Of a stretch of 64,000 nucleotides of DNA, positions 9,043-19,381 are shown piece by piece. Source of the DNA: Paenibacillus sp. DCT19 (GTDB lineage: Bacteria > Bacillota > Bacilli > Paenibacillales > Paenibacillaceae); the NCBI RefSeq assembly GCF_003268635.1, contig NZ_CP029639.1, positions 2,491,501 through 2,555,500 on the forward strand, given 5' to 3'. The notes under the pieces were generated by a model. The model saw nothing but the letters and a program-made list of their open reading frames with translations. It did no database searches and was not told the origin of the DNA. Position 1 is the first letter of the stretch; each line of letters begins with the position of its first letter. A program made the translations under genes and the position numbers.

Positions 9043-9945
9043 TTGAACGAGCGTAAAGCTTCACATTTGAACCATGCAGATCTGTGGGAAAAGTGGAAGG
9101 AACATGGAGATCTTGAAGCTAAGAAAAACTTAATCGAGAAATATCTTCATATTGTCAATTATGTATCTGGACGACTGGCAGTCGGTTTGCCCAAAAACGT
9201 TCCGAAAGATGATTTGGAGAGCAATGGTGTTATGGGTTTAATTGATGCGTTGGAAAAGTTCGATTATGAACGAGGGCTCCAGTTTGAAACATATGCTTCG
9301 TGGCGTGTTCGGGGTGCGATACTCGACGGATTAAGACAAGGGGACTGGGTTCCACGTTCCGTGAGAGAGAAAGCTAAGCGCATTGAAGACGCATATCAGC
9401 AACTGGAACAATCGTATCTAAGATCTGTAAGTGATGAAGAAATGAGTGCTTACCTAGATGTGTCAACAAAGGATTTCCAGCACATGCTTCAGGAGGTGGC
9501 CGTGATGTCACTTTGCTCACTTGAAGACCCTATTCGAGAAGAAGAATCCGAGACACGTCTCTCTTTAATGATTGACGAAAAGGCGAAAAATCCTGATTAT
9601 AAAGTCAATGAGTTTTATTTAAAAGAAGCCTTGGTACAGGGTCTTGAGAAGCTGACTGTAAAAGAGCGGACGGTCGTTTCTCTTTTGTATTATGAAGACC
9701 TGTCTCTTAGCGAGATTGCAGAGGTTATGTCCTTGTCTCCATCACGAATTTCTCAGCTTCACTCCAAGGCGATATTAAGACTTAGAGGAACGCTGGATAA
9801 ACAGAAGGATCTATTACTACGTAAGATTAATAGAGAGAATTATGGCTGGATTATAGGGAGTGGAAAGTCTAAAAGGAGGAAGAACTGCATTGACACAGCG
9901 GATTGCTTTGGAACAATGCTTGAGCATTATTTTATCGGAAGATAA
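9043..9945 (+). CDS. sigD: Flagellar/motility sigma factor SigD (FliA family)
   Basis: SigD directs transcription of late flagellar, chemotaxis and autolysin genes. Start TTG 9043 has AAGGAGGGTG in front. The protein has the sigma-70 region 2 (GLIDALEKFDYERGLQFETYASWRVRGAILDGLR), region 3, and region 4 helix-turn-helix (LSEIAEVMSLSPSRISQLHSKAILRLRG). The core ends around residue 250, matching the ~254-aa B. subtilis protein. The remaining ~45 residues are atypical and run 56 bases into the next gene. A 1-base deletion near 9834-9842 would instead give an end at 9872, just before the next ribosome-binding site, so the C-terminus may be another assembly frameshift. Confidence 0.93.
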   Translation: MNERKASHLNHADLWEKWKEHGDLEAKKNLIEKYLHIVNYVSGRLAVGLPKNVPKDDLESNGVMGLIDALEKFDYERGLQFETYASWRVRGAILDGLRQGDWVPRSVREKAKRIEDAYQQLEQSYLRSVSDEEMSAYLDVSTKDFQHMLQEVAVMSLCSLEDPIREEESETRLSLMIDEKAKNPDYKVNEFYLKEALVQGLEKLTVKERTVVSLLYYEDLSLSEIAEVMSLSPSRISQLHSKAILRLRGTLDKQKDLLLRKINRENYGWIIGSGKSKRRKNCIDTADCFGTMLEHYFIGR

Positions 9946-11298
9946 AAGCATGGCCTACCTTGAAATTTCCAAAATGGAAGAGGGCTTTACCTGCACTTTA
10001 GATGAACTCGAGCAATATATTGATAGTAAAGGGATCAAGTATGGTATTTTACGAGATGCCTTGCTTTCATTCGCAAGTCATCCGGAAACCTATCTCAATA
10101 GTCAGTGTAAGATTGCCGAGGGCATTGCTGCTGTAGCAGGAGAAGATGGATACATCAAGGTACTCGTAGGCATGGATGATTCCAATGAGCGTCGACCACA
10201 GGAATCGGAAGATGGTACGGTGGATTACAAAGAAGTGACACGCCTTAATAATGTTCGAGCAGGTCAGATTATTGCAGAACGAATTCCTCCTATGGATGGC
10301 ATAGTAGGTAGGCAGTAACGGATGTTGAAATCCCTTTTCGCCCAGGTAAGGAAGCACGTTTTAAAGTCGGGAAAAATGTAGTTGTTAACCCAGATGGAAC
10401 TGCAATGTATGCCGCACTGGATGGGTTGGTTACCAAAACAGAAGGCAATAAACTAAATGTATTTCCTGTATATGAGATCAATGGTGATGTGGATTATAAC
10501 GTCGGAAACATTGATTTTGTCGGTACAGTAGTTATACGCGGGAATGTTCTGACAGGCTTTAAAGTAAAAGCCGCAGGTGATATCCGAGTTGTTGGTGGTG
10601 TCGAAGGCGCTGAGTTAGAAGCAGGCGGTTCGGTTGAAATCACGGGTGGAATTATCGGATATAACAAAGGGCTTGTACATGCTGAACATAACGTTAAATG
10701 TAGCTTTATTCAAGAAGGCAATGTTGATGCTGGTGAAGACGTCCTCGTTTCACAAAGTATTATGCATTCTAATATTCGTGCAGGCAGAGAAGTAATCTGT
10801 GCTGGGACAAAAGGACTTATTGTTGGTGGTTCTATTCAAGCTGGTGAAAAAGTATCAGCACGTATTGTGGGTAATGGTATGTCTACCGTAACTTCCATTG
10901 AAGTTGGTGTTCTGCCTAGACTGCGTAATGAATTGAACGATCTTCGTAAAGTCATTCGAGAACAGATGGATTCATTGGATAAAACCAAGAAAGCTCTGAC
11001 TCTATTGGATCAGCTGGCAGCAGCAGGGCAATTAAGTCCTGATAAAATGTCCATGCGAATTAAACTGACAGCCACACAGAAATCAGCCATGCGTCTTAAT
11101 GATGAAACAAAGACACGAATCTTTGAAATCGAAAAGGCACTTGAGGATACGAGTAGGGCTCGTGTAGATATTCTCAAGATGATTTATGGTGGCTCTAAAA
11201 TAGTTATCGGCAGATACACCAAATTTATTAAAGATCCGGTGAGTAGAATTTCATTTTATTATCATGATGGTGATATTTCGATGGTTCCTTACGTGTAA
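9890..11298 (+). CDS. DUF342 (FapA family) polymerisation-type protein, interrupted by an apparent 1-base deletion
   Basis: FapA-family (DUF342) proteins are predicted right-handed beta-helix proteins often found beside flagellar genes; their molecular role is poorly known. Start TTG 9890 has AAAAGGAGGA about 9 bases upstream. The first frame ends early at 10318 (...PPMDGIVGRQ stop). One base back the sequence goes on as VTDVEIPFRPG and continues open to 11298, so a missing G at 10311-10312 explains the break. The joined protein is about 469 aa: an N-terminal domain, a glycine-rich beta-helix with repeated turns such as AAGDIRVVGGVEGAELEAGG, and a C-terminal coiled coil (about residues 340-420). 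Confidence 0.85.
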
Positions 11299-11349
11299 GT
11301 ACAGCATTCAAGCAGATCAAGAATCCATTCGAAACCGTGAGGTGAGCGT

Positions 11350-11664
11350 ATGAGTTTCAAAGCGGTTGAGTTGCAGATTGCCGTACCAAGAACGAGTGAG
11401 GCCGGTCGTTATCAAAATGAAACTCAGCAGCGGCCGGTCATTGACCAGAGCTTACTCGCAGAGCAAACAGCCAAGGAAGCTGAGGCGGCCAGACATCGAA
11501 GTGAAGCGATGGATGAAACAGCTAATGCTGCATTACGTGATGATCATAGTAATGTTGCTGAGCAGAAAAATGGCTCACAGGCAGCAGAATCCTCTGAGGC
11601 TCAAGAGAACATTAAACCGGCTGAACACCCATACAAAGGAAAACATATTGATTTTTCTTTATAA
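11350..11664 (+). CDS. Hypothetical protein, polar and alanine/glutamate-rich
   Basis: A 104-aa protein that I do not recognise. It is hydrophilic with an Ala/Glu-rich, probably helical middle and a C-terminal motif HPYKGKHIDFSL that looks conserved in character. No signal peptide or membrane segment. ATG 11350 is preceded by GAGGTGAG. It sits in line with the FapA-like gene upstream and the SwrB-like gene downstream, so a motility link is possible but unproven. Confidence 0.65.
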   Translation: MSFKAVELQIAVPRTSEAGRYQNETQQRPVIDQSLLAEQTAKEAEAARHRSEAMDETANAALRDDHSNVAEQKNGSQAAESSEAQENIKPAEHPYKGKHIDFSL

Positions 11665-11786
11665 ACGTAGCTCAGATGAAAAAGCACCATAAGTTGCTTT
11701 TGATTATGAAGTGAAGAACTAATAGAAATTTGCATAGAGAAGAAGTCTTGCGCATCGACTGCTGCATCAAAAGGAGAGAACCGAAT

Positions 11787-12359
11787 TTGTCACCATGGAT
11801 TATTATTGTCATATTAGGTGCCTGTGCAATTGCATATGCATTGATTATGCCTAAGAAAGACAAGTCACAGGAGCACGGGAATCAACTGGTGCAGGAGATG
11901 GAATCCACGCTTGAACACTATATGACTGAGATGGAAAGCGATAATGACGCCCTCATTCAGCGTGTTGCTGAAATGAAGGGGGAGGCTACAGCTGCCGATC
12001 AGCGTATGCAGTTGCAACTGGAAGAGATGCAAAAACGTCTTGAGCAATTAGAGCAGAGCAAGGCGGTTGAACCCAATTCAGTTGCCCATCTGTCTACCAT
12101 AAACAGTACTAATGGACTTCAGGCTCAAGGGCTGTTAGAGAGCGTAAAAGTGGAGGCAGCTGAGTCAGTTGCTGAAGTGGAAAACCAGCCGTCTGACGAA
12201 GCAACGCCAACTGTTGGCGAGTCGATCAAAGATCGATATGCAGAACTCTTTAGTTTATATGCAGAGGGTAAGTCAATTGACGCAATTACGAAGCAAACAG
12301 GTATACAGCGTGGGGAAGTTCAATTAATACTTCAACTCGCAGAACGGGAGGAGAGCTAA
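11787..12359 (+). CDS. SwrB-like membrane protein (DUF6115 type)
   Basis: I chose TTG 11787, preceded by AAAAGGAGAG, giving about 190 aa. The N-terminus is one membrane helix (SPWIIIVILGACAIAYAL), followed by a long coiled coil rich in Glu/Gln/Met (about 30-95), a Ser/Glu/Ala-rich linker, and a C-terminal mini-domain resembling a helix-turn-helix (LYAEGKSIDAITKQTGIQRGEVQLIL). This architecture and the place between the flagellar operon and rpsB match SwrB (YlxL) of B. subtilis, which promotes flagellar basal-body maturation and swarming. The functional equivalence is inferred from synteny and architecture, since sequence identity cannot be judged here. Confidence 0.7.
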   Translation: MSPWIIIVILGACAIAYALIMPKKDKSQEHGNQLVQEMESTLEHYMTEMESDNDALIQRVAEMKGEATAADQRMQLQLEEMQKRLEQLEQSKAVEPNSVAHLSTINSTNGLQAQGLLESVKVEAAESVAEVENQPSDEATPTVGESIKDRYAELFSLYAEGKSIDAITKQTGIQRGEVQLILQLAEREES

Positions 12360-12362
12360 AGG

Positions 12363-12986
12363 ATGGACAAGCGCTCCTTATGGATCGGACTTGGAAGTGG
12401 CATGATCGTTGGAGCTATTCTGCTGCAGCTGGCTACAGTAGGACAGAATGCCTTATCAGATAGCGCTTTGGTTACTGATCAAGTCGTTGCAGATTTAACG
12501 AAAGAACAATTGGAAGAGGCTGCGAAGAATTTGGACATGAGACTCGTGGATCCGGATGAAGAGTTACTTACCGAAACAGAATGGGTGCAGAAGAAAAAGC
12601 AGGAGAGCAGTGAGCTACAAGGAACTACAGCAGAACCTCCTAAGGATACGGAGACAGCAGTGACACCAAGCACACCTACGAACCCTGAAAAGCCTACATC
12701 TTCTGACAAAGAGACACAAGTTAATCAGCCCAAATCAACGGACCTCTCAACTCCAGTTACGCCTAAAGGTGCTACCGTATCGTTCAAAGTCCGTTCAGGA
12801 AATAGTCTGGCTATGGTAGCAGAGAATTTGGAGAAATTGGGCATTGTGGACGATGCGGAAGCGTTCATCCGAGCAGGCCGTGCCGAACGAATCAACACCA
12901 AAATACAAGTAGGCACATATGCGCTGGAAAAAGGCGAAAGCTTTAAATCCATTATCGCCAAAATTACCAAAGAACCGTCACGCTGA
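12363..12986 (+). CDS. Membrane-anchored protein with MltG/YceG-like LysM domain, no transglycosylase domain
   Basis: The 207-aa protein has an N-terminal membrane anchor (SLWIGLGSGMIVGAILLQLA), an acidic helix with DLTKEQLEEAAKNLDMRLVD, a long Thr/Pro/Ser/Lys-rich linker (about 75-140), and a C-terminal ~65-residue unit (SGNSLAMVAENLEKLGIV ... VGTYALEKGESFKSII). That last unit resembles the LysM-like part of MltG endolytic transglycosylases. The catalytic MltG domain is absent, so it is not expected to cut glycan strands; a wall-binding role is inferred. It follows the SwrB-like gene by 3 bases. Confidence 0.75.
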   Translation: MDKRSLWIGLGSGMIVGAILLQLATVGQNALSDSALVTDQVVADLTKEQLEEAAKNLDMRLVDPDEELLTETEWVQKKKQESSELQGTTAEPPKDTETAVTPSTPTNPEKPTSSDKETQVNQPKSTDLSTPVTPKGATVSFKVRSGNSLAMVAENLEKLGIVDDAEAFIRAGRAERINTKIQVGTYALEKGESFKSIIAKITKEPSR

Positions 12987-13008
12987 GAGCTTCAGGCAGG
13001 ACGGTTCT
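12971..13008 (+). terminator. Weak terminator-like hairpin at end of motility operon
   Basis: AGAACCGTC (12971-12979) pairs with GACGGTTCT (13000-13008), followed by a short TTATAATTT tract. The 5' arm lies inside the last codons of the preceding gene. The T-run is poor, so termination may be partial. Confidence 0.5.
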
Positions 13009-13111
13009 TTATAATTTGACTGAGATTCATTGTTCCTATGTCTGTTTGCATCCAGGCTTGGTATAGTTCAGAATAATATGCTGAAAATATCGTATTTTGT
13101 TTGAAAAATAG

Positions 13112-13140
13112 TTGCAACGATTAGGCGTTTGTGCTATATT
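13112..13140 (+). promoter_or_regulatory. Sigma-A promoter for rpsB
   Basis: TTGCAA at 13112-13117 and TATATT at 13135-13140 are separated by 17 bases, with TG one base upstream of the -10 (extended -10). It lies about 125 bases before the rpsB start, leaving a leader typical of ribosomal protein genes. Confidence 0.75.
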
Positions 13141-13149
13141 AGATAACGG

Positions 13150-13266
13150 TGTTAAAACACACGCATGTGCTAATTTCGTTAAGGGTGCTTTCCTTGCTGG
13201 AGAGTCTTGGCGAAAAATGATGCCGGCGGAGGACACAATAAAAACCATACTAGGAGGTGTGTGAAG
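13150..13266 (+). promoter_or_regulatory. rpsB 5' leader, possible S2 autoregulatory RNA
   Basis: The ~115-base untranslated leader between the promoter and rpsB is GC-richer than other spacers and contains short complementary segments. In many bacteria rpsB is autoregulated by S2 binding its leader. I cannot fold or align it here, so this is a positional inference. The ribosome-binding site AGGAGGTGTG closes the leader. Confidence 0.4.
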
Positions 13267-13965
13267 ATGGCAGTAATCTCCATGAAGCAGCTTCTCGAAG
13301 CTGGGGTACACTTCGGTCACCAAACACGTCGTTGGAACCCAAAAATGGATCGTTATATCTTCACTGAAAGAAACGGAATTTATATCATTGACTTGCAAAA
13401 GACAGTGAAAAAAGTCGAAGAGGCTTACAACTTCGTTAAAGGAATCGCAGGCGAGAATGGTACTATTCTTTTCGTTGGTACTAAGAAACAAGCTCAAGAT
13501 TCCGTTAAAGAAGAAGCTGAACGCGCTGGTCAGTTCTACATTAACCAACGTTGGTTGGGTGGTACCCTGACTAACTTCTCAACTATTCAAAAACGTATTG
13601 ATCGTTTGAAACAGTTGGAAGCTTGGGAAGAAGACGGTACTTTCGGTGTATTGCCTAAAAAAGAAGTTATCTTGCTTCGCAAAGAAAAAGATCGTCTTGA
13701 GAAATTCTTGGGCGGTATTAAAAATATGAAAGGCCTGCCAAGCGCCCTGTTCATCATCGATCCACGCAAAGAGCGTATCGCTGTTGCTGAAGCTCGCAAA
13801 TTGGGTATCCCAATCGTTGGTATCGTTGATACTAACTGCGATCCAGACGAGATCGATTATGTTATCCCGGGTAATGACGACGCGATCCGCGCTGTTAAAT
13901 TGCTGACAGGTAAAATGGCTGACGCTGTTATCGAAGCTAACCAAGGCGAAGAAACTTCCGCTTAA
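13267..13965 (+). CDS. rpsB: 30S ribosomal protein S2
   Basis: S2 is a small-subunit protein that joins late and contacts S1/the mRNA platform. ATG 13267 gives [19 protein letters not shown], the normal start of the family, with AGGAGGTGTG upstream; an upstream in-frame ATG at 13207 is not needed. The 232-aa protein contains NPKMDRYIF, the coiled-coil region, and the [14 protein letters not shown] / VIPGNDDA motifs. Codon use is strongly biased, as expected for a highly expressed gene. It is followed by a terminator-like hairpin and tsf. Confidence 0.98.
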   Translation: MAVISMKQLLEAGVHFGHQTRRWNPKMDRYIFTERNGIYIIDLQKTVKKVEEAYNFVKGIAGENGTILFVGTKKQAQDSVKEEAERAGQFYINQRWLGGTLTNFSTIQKRIDRLKQLEAWEEDGTFGVLPKKEVILLRKEKDRLEKFLGGIKNMKGLPSALFIIDPRKERIAVAEARKLGIPIVGIVDTNCDPDEIDYVIPGNDDAIRAVKLLTGKMADAVIEANQGEETSA

Positions 13966-13995
13966 TAGTTTCGAACATAATTCATGAATTAAATG

Positions 13996-14040
13996 AAAAG
14001 GGTGGTTGGTAGGTGGATAACCTCTCACTGCCCTTTTTTT
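13996..14040 (+). terminator. Terminator-like hairpin between rpsB and tsf
   Basis: AAAAGGG (13996-14002) pairs with CCCTTTT (14031-14037) around a partly paired interior (AGGTGG..CCTCT), followed by a T-run. It probably attenuates rather than stops transcription, giving more rpsB than tsf mRNA. Confidence 0.6.
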
Positions 14041-14079
14041 AGAGTGTACGTACAATACTTAATTTGGAGGGAATTTATA

Positions 14080-14730
14080 ATGGCAGTTAATGCGAGTGCA
14101 GTAAAAGAACTTCGCGAAAGAACGGGCGCTGGTATGCTCGATTGTAAAAAAGCACTGGAAGAAGCAAACGGTGATGTAACGAAAGCGGCTGAATTGTTGC
14201 GTGAAAAAGGTCTTTCTGCAGCAGCAAGCAAAGCAGGTCGTGCAGCTACTGAAGGCGCTGTAGAATCTTACATCCACGCTGGCGGACGTATCGGTGTCTT
14301 GGTTGAAGTTAACTGCGAAACTGACTTCGTTGGTAAAACAGATCAATTTAAGGATTTTGTTAGAGACGTAGCTATGCAAATCGCTGCAGCTAATCCTAAA
14401 TATGTTACTCGCGAAGAAGTTCCTACAGATGAGCTGGAAAAAGAAAAAGAAATCTTGAAAGCTCAAGCTCTTAATGAAGGTAAACCAGAAAAAATCATTG
14501 AAAAAATGGTTGAAGGCCGTATCGGTAAATACTACGAAGAATACTGCCTGATGGAACAAACATTTGTTAAAGATCCAGACAAAACAATTTCCCAATTGCT
14601 GAATGAAAAAATCAGCCAAATTGGTGAAAATATCTCCATCCGTCGTTTCGTTCGTTACGAACTGGGTGAAGGTCTTGAGAAAAAAGTTGATAACTTCGTA
14701 GAAGAAGTAATGTCCCAAGTAAACAAATAA
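14080..14730 (+). CDS. tsf: Translation elongation factor Ts
   Basis: EF-Ts recycles EF-Tu by GDP/GTP exchange. ATG 14080 lies after GGAGGG and gives [19 protein letters not shown], the usual start. The 216-aa protein is the short form typical of this lineage: an N-terminal UBA-like domain with the [12 protein letters not shown] motif, then the core with [14 protein letters not shown], then a C-terminal module. Codon bias is strong. It is separated from pyrH by about 230 bases containing RNA structures. Confidence 0.98.
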   Translation: MAVNASAVKELRERTGAGMLDCKKALEEANGDVTKAAELLREKGLSAAASKAGRAATEGAVESYIHAGGRIGVLVEVNCETDFVGKTDQFKDFVRDVAMQIAAANPKYVTREEVPTDELEKEKEILKAQALNEGKPEKIIEKMVEGRIGKYYEEYCLMEQTFVKDPDKTISQLLNEKISQIGENISIRRFVRYELGEGLEKKVDNFVEEVMSQVNK

Positions 14731-14732
14731 GA

Positions 14733-15690
<958 letters not shown>

Positions 15691-15691
<1 letters not shown>

Positions 15692-16245
15692 TGCCACAAG
15701 CGGTTAAAAAACATGCCGAAGAACGTATGGAAAAAGCAATTCAAGCGTTACGACGTGATCTTGCCACTTTGCGTGCAGGGCGTGCTACTCCAGCTCTTCT
15801 GGATCGGGTTCAGGTAGAGTATTATGGTGCAATGACACCACTTAATCAGCTTGCTAATATCAGTACGCCGGATACACGCACACTGATGATCCAACCATGG
15901 GATAAGTCATCCATGAGTGATATCGAGCGTGCGATCATGAAATCGGATCTTGGTCTTACACCAGCAAACGACGGCACCATGATTCGTCTGTCTATTCCAC
16001 CACTTACGGAAGAGCGCAGAGCGGAGCTTGTAAAGCTGACTAAAAAGTTTGGTGAAGAGGGCAAAGTGGCGATTCGTAACATTCGCCGTGATGCTAACGA
16101 TGATATCAAAAAAATGGAGAAGTCAGATATTTCTGAGGACGAGTCCCGGAGACATCAAGACGATATCCAAAAATCGACAGATAAATTCATCGCTGAAGTC
16201 GATAAGGTACTCGCTGCCAAAGAAAAAGAAATCATGGAAGTGTAA
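15691..16245 (+). CDS. frr: Ribosome recycling factor
   Basis: RRF splits post-termination ribosomes together with EF-G. The 184-aa protein has the normal length with the early [20 protein letters not shown] segment and the late [14 protein letters not shown] region (here [16 protein letters not shown]). It starts on the ATG overlapping the pyrH stop. A terminator follows directly. Confidence 0.98.
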
Positions 16246-16255
16246 GACAAGCGCA

Positions 16256-16290
16256 GCCCCTCCGATCCGGTGGGGTTTTGTCTCTTTTTT
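16256..16290 (+). terminator. Rho-independent terminator after frr
   Basis: GCCCC (16256-16260) pairs with GGGGT (16272-16276), with an inner CCG/CGG pair around ATC, followed by TTTGTCTCTTTTTT. Moderately strong. Confidence 0.7.
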
Positions 16291-16333
16291 AAGCTTCAGG
16301 TGAAGAAACTTCAGGGATTTTGGAGGAACAGGA

Positions 16334-17101
16334 ATGATCAAACGGGTTCGGTCGTGGTGGAATGGGGCTGAAAAGCAGGAAACGCTGACTATATCCGAGG
16401 ATAATATCCCGCAGCATGTAGCTATTATTATGGACGGAAATGGACGATGGGCCAAACGTCTCGGCCTTCCGCGCATAGCTGGACATCAGAATGGGATGAA
16501 GGCAGTCAAACGTGCGACCATCGCGGCGGATGAACTGGGCATCAAATATCTGACGATGTATGCTTTTTCGACAGAAAACTGGACGCGTCCAAAAGAAGAA
16601 GTGGATTTTCTGATGCGACTTCCGCAAGAGTTTTTGGCGATTGAGCTGGATGAGCTTATCGAAAAGAACGTGCAGATTCGGATGATGGGTCAGGAGGAAC
16701 ATTTACCTTCTCATACCATTAACGCTTTGCGTGAAGCCATACGTCTTACAGAACACAACACGGGTCTGGTACTAAACTTTGCAATGAATTATGGAAGCCG
16801 CAGAGAAATGACAGACTGTGTTAAAAAAATAGCTCTACAGGTTCAGTCGGGGGAACTGTCTGCAGAGGATATTACACCAGAGCTCATCGACAGACACATG
16901 TTAACGAGTGATATGCCTGACCCGGATCTGTTGATTCGAACAAGCGGTGAGCTGAGACTCAGCAATTTCATGCTCTGGCAACTTGCTTATAGTGAACTAT
17001 GGTTTACGGATATATACTGGCCCGAATTTGGCAAGCAGCATTTGATTGAAGCAGTAGCCGAATATCAGCGCAGAACAAGGCGTTACGGCGGTTTGAAATA
17101 G
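16334..17101 (+). CDS. uppS: Undecaprenyl pyrophosphate synthase (isoprenyl transferase)
   Basis: UppS condenses isopentenyl pyrophosphate onto farnesyl pyrophosphate to build the C55 lipid carrier for wall synthesis. The 255-aa protein has the catalytic Asp34 in IIMDGNGRWAKRLGLPRIAGH, YAFSTENWTRP, and the C-terminal DLLIRTSGELRLSNFMLWQLAYSEL segment, all hallmarks of cis-prenyltransferases. ATG 16334 is preceded by GGAGGAACAGG. cdsA follows 16 bases later. Confidence 0.97.
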   Translation: MIKRVRSWWNGAEKQETLTISEDNIPQHVAIIMDGNGRWAKRLGLPRIAGHQNGMKAVKRATIAADELGIKYLTMYAFSTENWTRPKEEVDFLMRLPQEFLAIELDELIEKNVQIRMMGQEEHLPSHTINALREAIRLTEHNTGLVLNFAMNYGSRREMTDCVKKIALQVQSGELSAEDITPELIDRHMLTSDMPDPDLLIRTSGELRLSNFMLWQLAYSELWFTDIYWPEFGKQHLIEAVAEYQRRTRRYGGLK

Positions 17102-17117
17102 ATGGAGGATGAAGCCG

Positions 17118-17912
17118 TTGAAACAGCGATTAACGACAGGAATAATAGCAGGTGTTTTGTTTTTGGGTTTTTGCTTGCTAGGCGGACCTTGGTATCATGG
17201 CTTGGTATTAGTGATGGCTCTCATCGGTTATTATGAGTTTGTGAAAATGACAGGAGTACAGCCTTTTTCGGGTGTAGCTCTAATTGGATACGTAGGCGTT
17301 TTTTCGCTTGTATTTCCTTGGGAAATGGTATGGGAAGCCAGACCGCTGACTCTGTTTCAGATCGGCTGGCTTGTGATGTTGCTATTAATGACAGCATCGG
17401 TGATAACCAAAAATAAAATTCCGGTTAATACCGTTGCTATGCTCTTTCTTGGGGTGTTGTACATCGGTATTGGCTTTTATTACATTGCTGAATCAAGACA
17501 TCTTCAACATGGATTATTCTGGACTTTCCTATTGCTAGGCTCAATTTGGGCAAGTGATGCAGGCGCCTATTTCGTCGGCAAAATGATGGGCAAAAACAAA
17601 TTATGGCCTTCAATTAGTCCTAACAAAACAGTGGAAGGTGCATTAGGTGGTATCATCATTGCAGTTATAACCGCGGTCGTTTTTGCAGGGGTATCCGACG
17701 GTTTGCTCTCTTGGCCGAGAGCTATATTGATTGGGGTCGCCTGTGCTGTTGTAGGTCAAATGGGAGATCTCATTCAATCTGCATACAAGCGGGTTTATAA
17801 TATCAAGGATTCCGGTACTTTACTTCCGGGACATGGTGGCATTTTGGATCGGTGCGACAGCTGGATCGTCGTTTTTCCGTTCATACATATACTGATGCTA
17901 CTTCCCTATTAA
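17118..17912 (+). CDS. cdsA: Phosphatidate cytidylyltransferase
   Basis: CdsA makes CDP-diacylglycerol from phosphatidate and CTP at the membrane. The start is placed at TTG 17118 (MKQRLTTG), because GGAGG at 17104-17108 is 9 bases away; the ATG at 17109 abuts that site and is unlikely. The 264-aa protein is very hydrophobic with about seven or eight membrane helices. It carries the family signature near the C-terminus: SAYKRVYNIKDSGTLLPGHG then GGILDRCDS. Also visible is ASDAGAYFVGKMMGK. Confidence 0.95.
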   Translation: MKQRLTTGIIAGVLFLGFCLLGGPWYHGLVLVMALIGYYEFVKMTGVQPFSGVALIGYVGVFSLVFPWEMVWEARPLTLFQIGWLVMLLLMTASVITKNKIPVNTVAMLFLGVLYIGIGFYYIAESRHLQHGLFWTFLLLGSIWASDAGAYFVGKMMGKNKLWPSISPNKTVEGALGGIIIAVITAVVFAGVSDGLLSWPRAILIGVACAVVGQMGDLIQSAYKRVYNIKDSGTLLPGHGGILDRCDSWIVVFPFIHILMLLPY

Positions 17913-17926
17913 TTGTGCAAACAAGA

Positions 17927-17958
17927 CAGTTGTAATGAGTGATCATTCATTACAACTG
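17927..17958 (+). repeat. Perfect 12-bp inverted repeat between cdsA and dxr
   Basis: CAGTTGTAATGA (17927-17938) and TCATTACAACTG (17947-17958) are perfect complements around an 8-base loop. No T-run follows, so it is not a classical terminator; it could be a processing or stability hairpin, or an operator. Confidence 0.7.
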
Positions 17959-17986
17959 CATTGGATAAATGAAGATGAGGTGCAGC

Positions 17987-19132
17987 ATGAAAAAAATTGC
18001 GATCCTTGGGTCAACGGGCTCAATTGGAACACAGACCCTTGATGTAGTAGATATGCATCCTGAGTTATTTCAAGTGGAAGGACTTGCTGCAGGTGGGAAT
18101 GTGGAGTTGCTTATTGAGCAAACGAAGCGTTACAAGCCGAAGAAAGTTTCTGTTGGCTCCAAAGAACTGGCAGACTATATTGCACCCTTAATTCCTACAG
18201 GAACGCAGGTTTTTCACGGTAAAGAAGGATTAGTCGAAATTGCTGCAGGAACAGAGGCGGATACGGTTGTGACAGCTGTAGTGGGAAGTCTGGGGCTAGA
18301 ATCGACACTAGCTGCCATTGAAGCTGGGAAACAGATCGGATTAGCGAACAAAGAGACCTTAGTTACAGCAGGGCATATCGTTACCTCCAAAGCAGCAGCA
18401 AAGGGAGTTTCGCTCCTGCCTGTAGATAGTGAACACTCTGCAATTTTCCAATGTTTAAATGGAGAAAAACGTGAGCAATTGCTGGGAATTACACTTACAG
18501 CTTCCGGAGGATCTTTCCGCGATTTAACGCGCGAACAACTGAAAGAGGTCTCTGTAGAGGATGCGCTAAAACATCCAAACTGGTCTATGGGTTCCAAAAT
18601 TACGATCGATTCAGCAACAATGGTGAATAAAGGACTTGAAGTTATTGAGGCACATTGGTTATTTGGACTTCCATACGATCAGATTAATGTAGTGCTCCAC
18701 CCCGAGAGCATTATTCACTCATTTGTTGAGTTTGAGGATACGAGTATTATTGCTCAGTTAGGTAATCCAGATATGCGTGTACCTATTCAGTACGCTTTAA
18801 CTTATCCAGATCGCCTACCGTCACAGGCTACACGCCTATCCTTAGCTCAAGTGGGCAAGCTGAATTTCCGTGAGATGGATATGGAGCGCTTCCCTTGTTT
18901 AAGAATGGCATATGAGTCTGGCAAAATGGGAGGAACTGCACCAACTGCGTTCAATGCGGCAAATGAAATTGCTGTAGCGAGATTTTTAAAAGGCGACATC
19001 TCTTTTTTACAAATAGAGTATACGATTGAGAAGATCCTGGAAAAACATATCAACATTCAAAATCCGAGTTTAGAAGAGATAATGAATGCTGATGAAATCT
19101 CTCGTAAGGTAGCCAACGAGCTGCGATTCTAA
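17987..19132 (+). CDS. dxr: 1-deoxy-D-xylulose-5-phosphate reductoisomerase
   Basis: Dxr converts DXP to MEP, the committed step of the non-mevalonate isoprenoid pathway, feeding uppS. ATG 17987 gives [21 protein letters not shown] with the NADPH-binding motif; GATGAGGTG is upstream. The 381-aa protein shows [49 protein letters not shown], and the C-terminal helical domain, with the usual length. It ends the rpsB-dxr cluster. Confidence 0.97.
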   Translation: MKKIAILGSTGSIGTQTLDVVDMHPELFQVEGLAAGGNVELLIEQTKRYKPKKVSVGSKELADYIAPLIPTGTQVFHGKEGLVEIAAGTEADTVVTAVVGSLGLESTLAAIEAGKQIGLANKETLVTAGHIVTSKAAAKGVSLLPVDSEHSAIFQCLNGEKREQLLGITLTASGGSFRDLTREQLKEVSVEDALKHPNWSMGSKITIDSATMVNKGLEVIEAHWLFGLPYDQINVVLHPESIIHSFVEFEDTSIIAQLGNPDMRVPIQYALTYPDRLPSQATRLSLAQVGKLNFREMDMERFPCLRMAYESGKMGGTAPTAFNAANEIAVARFLKGDISFLQIEYTIEKILEKHINIQNPSLEEIMNADEISRKVANELRF

Positions 19133-19243
19133 ACGCTGATTTGGATGCACACTTCTTTTTTGCGAGTCTGTCCTTTCATGTAAAACGGTAGGATGTATTG
19201 CATAATAGACTGCGATAGTTTAGCTAAAATGAAATAGTAAGCG

Positions 19244-19292
19244 AAAAGGTCACTTTTAAGATCGATGGCTGATCTAAGGGGTGACCTTTTTA
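19244..19292 (+). terminator. Strong terminator downstream of dxr
   Basis: AAAAGGTCAC (19244-19253) pairs with GTGACCTTTT (19281-19290); the stem continues inward with G-U pairs to GATC/GATC around GATGGCT. One arm ends in T-runs on either strand, so it could work in both directions. Confidence 0.85.
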
Positions 19293-19381
19293 TGTCAACC
19301 ATCCTACTAACTCTAAAGGCCATACCTCTGAAAATCGCTATCATGATCATTATGTTGTATTATTAAAAACAGAGCATTTGT

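Noticed and set aside
19129..19350. Minus-strand 73-aa frame in the dxr-rseP gap
   Set aside because: It spans the dxr terminator hairpin and shows no motif or ribosome-binding site.
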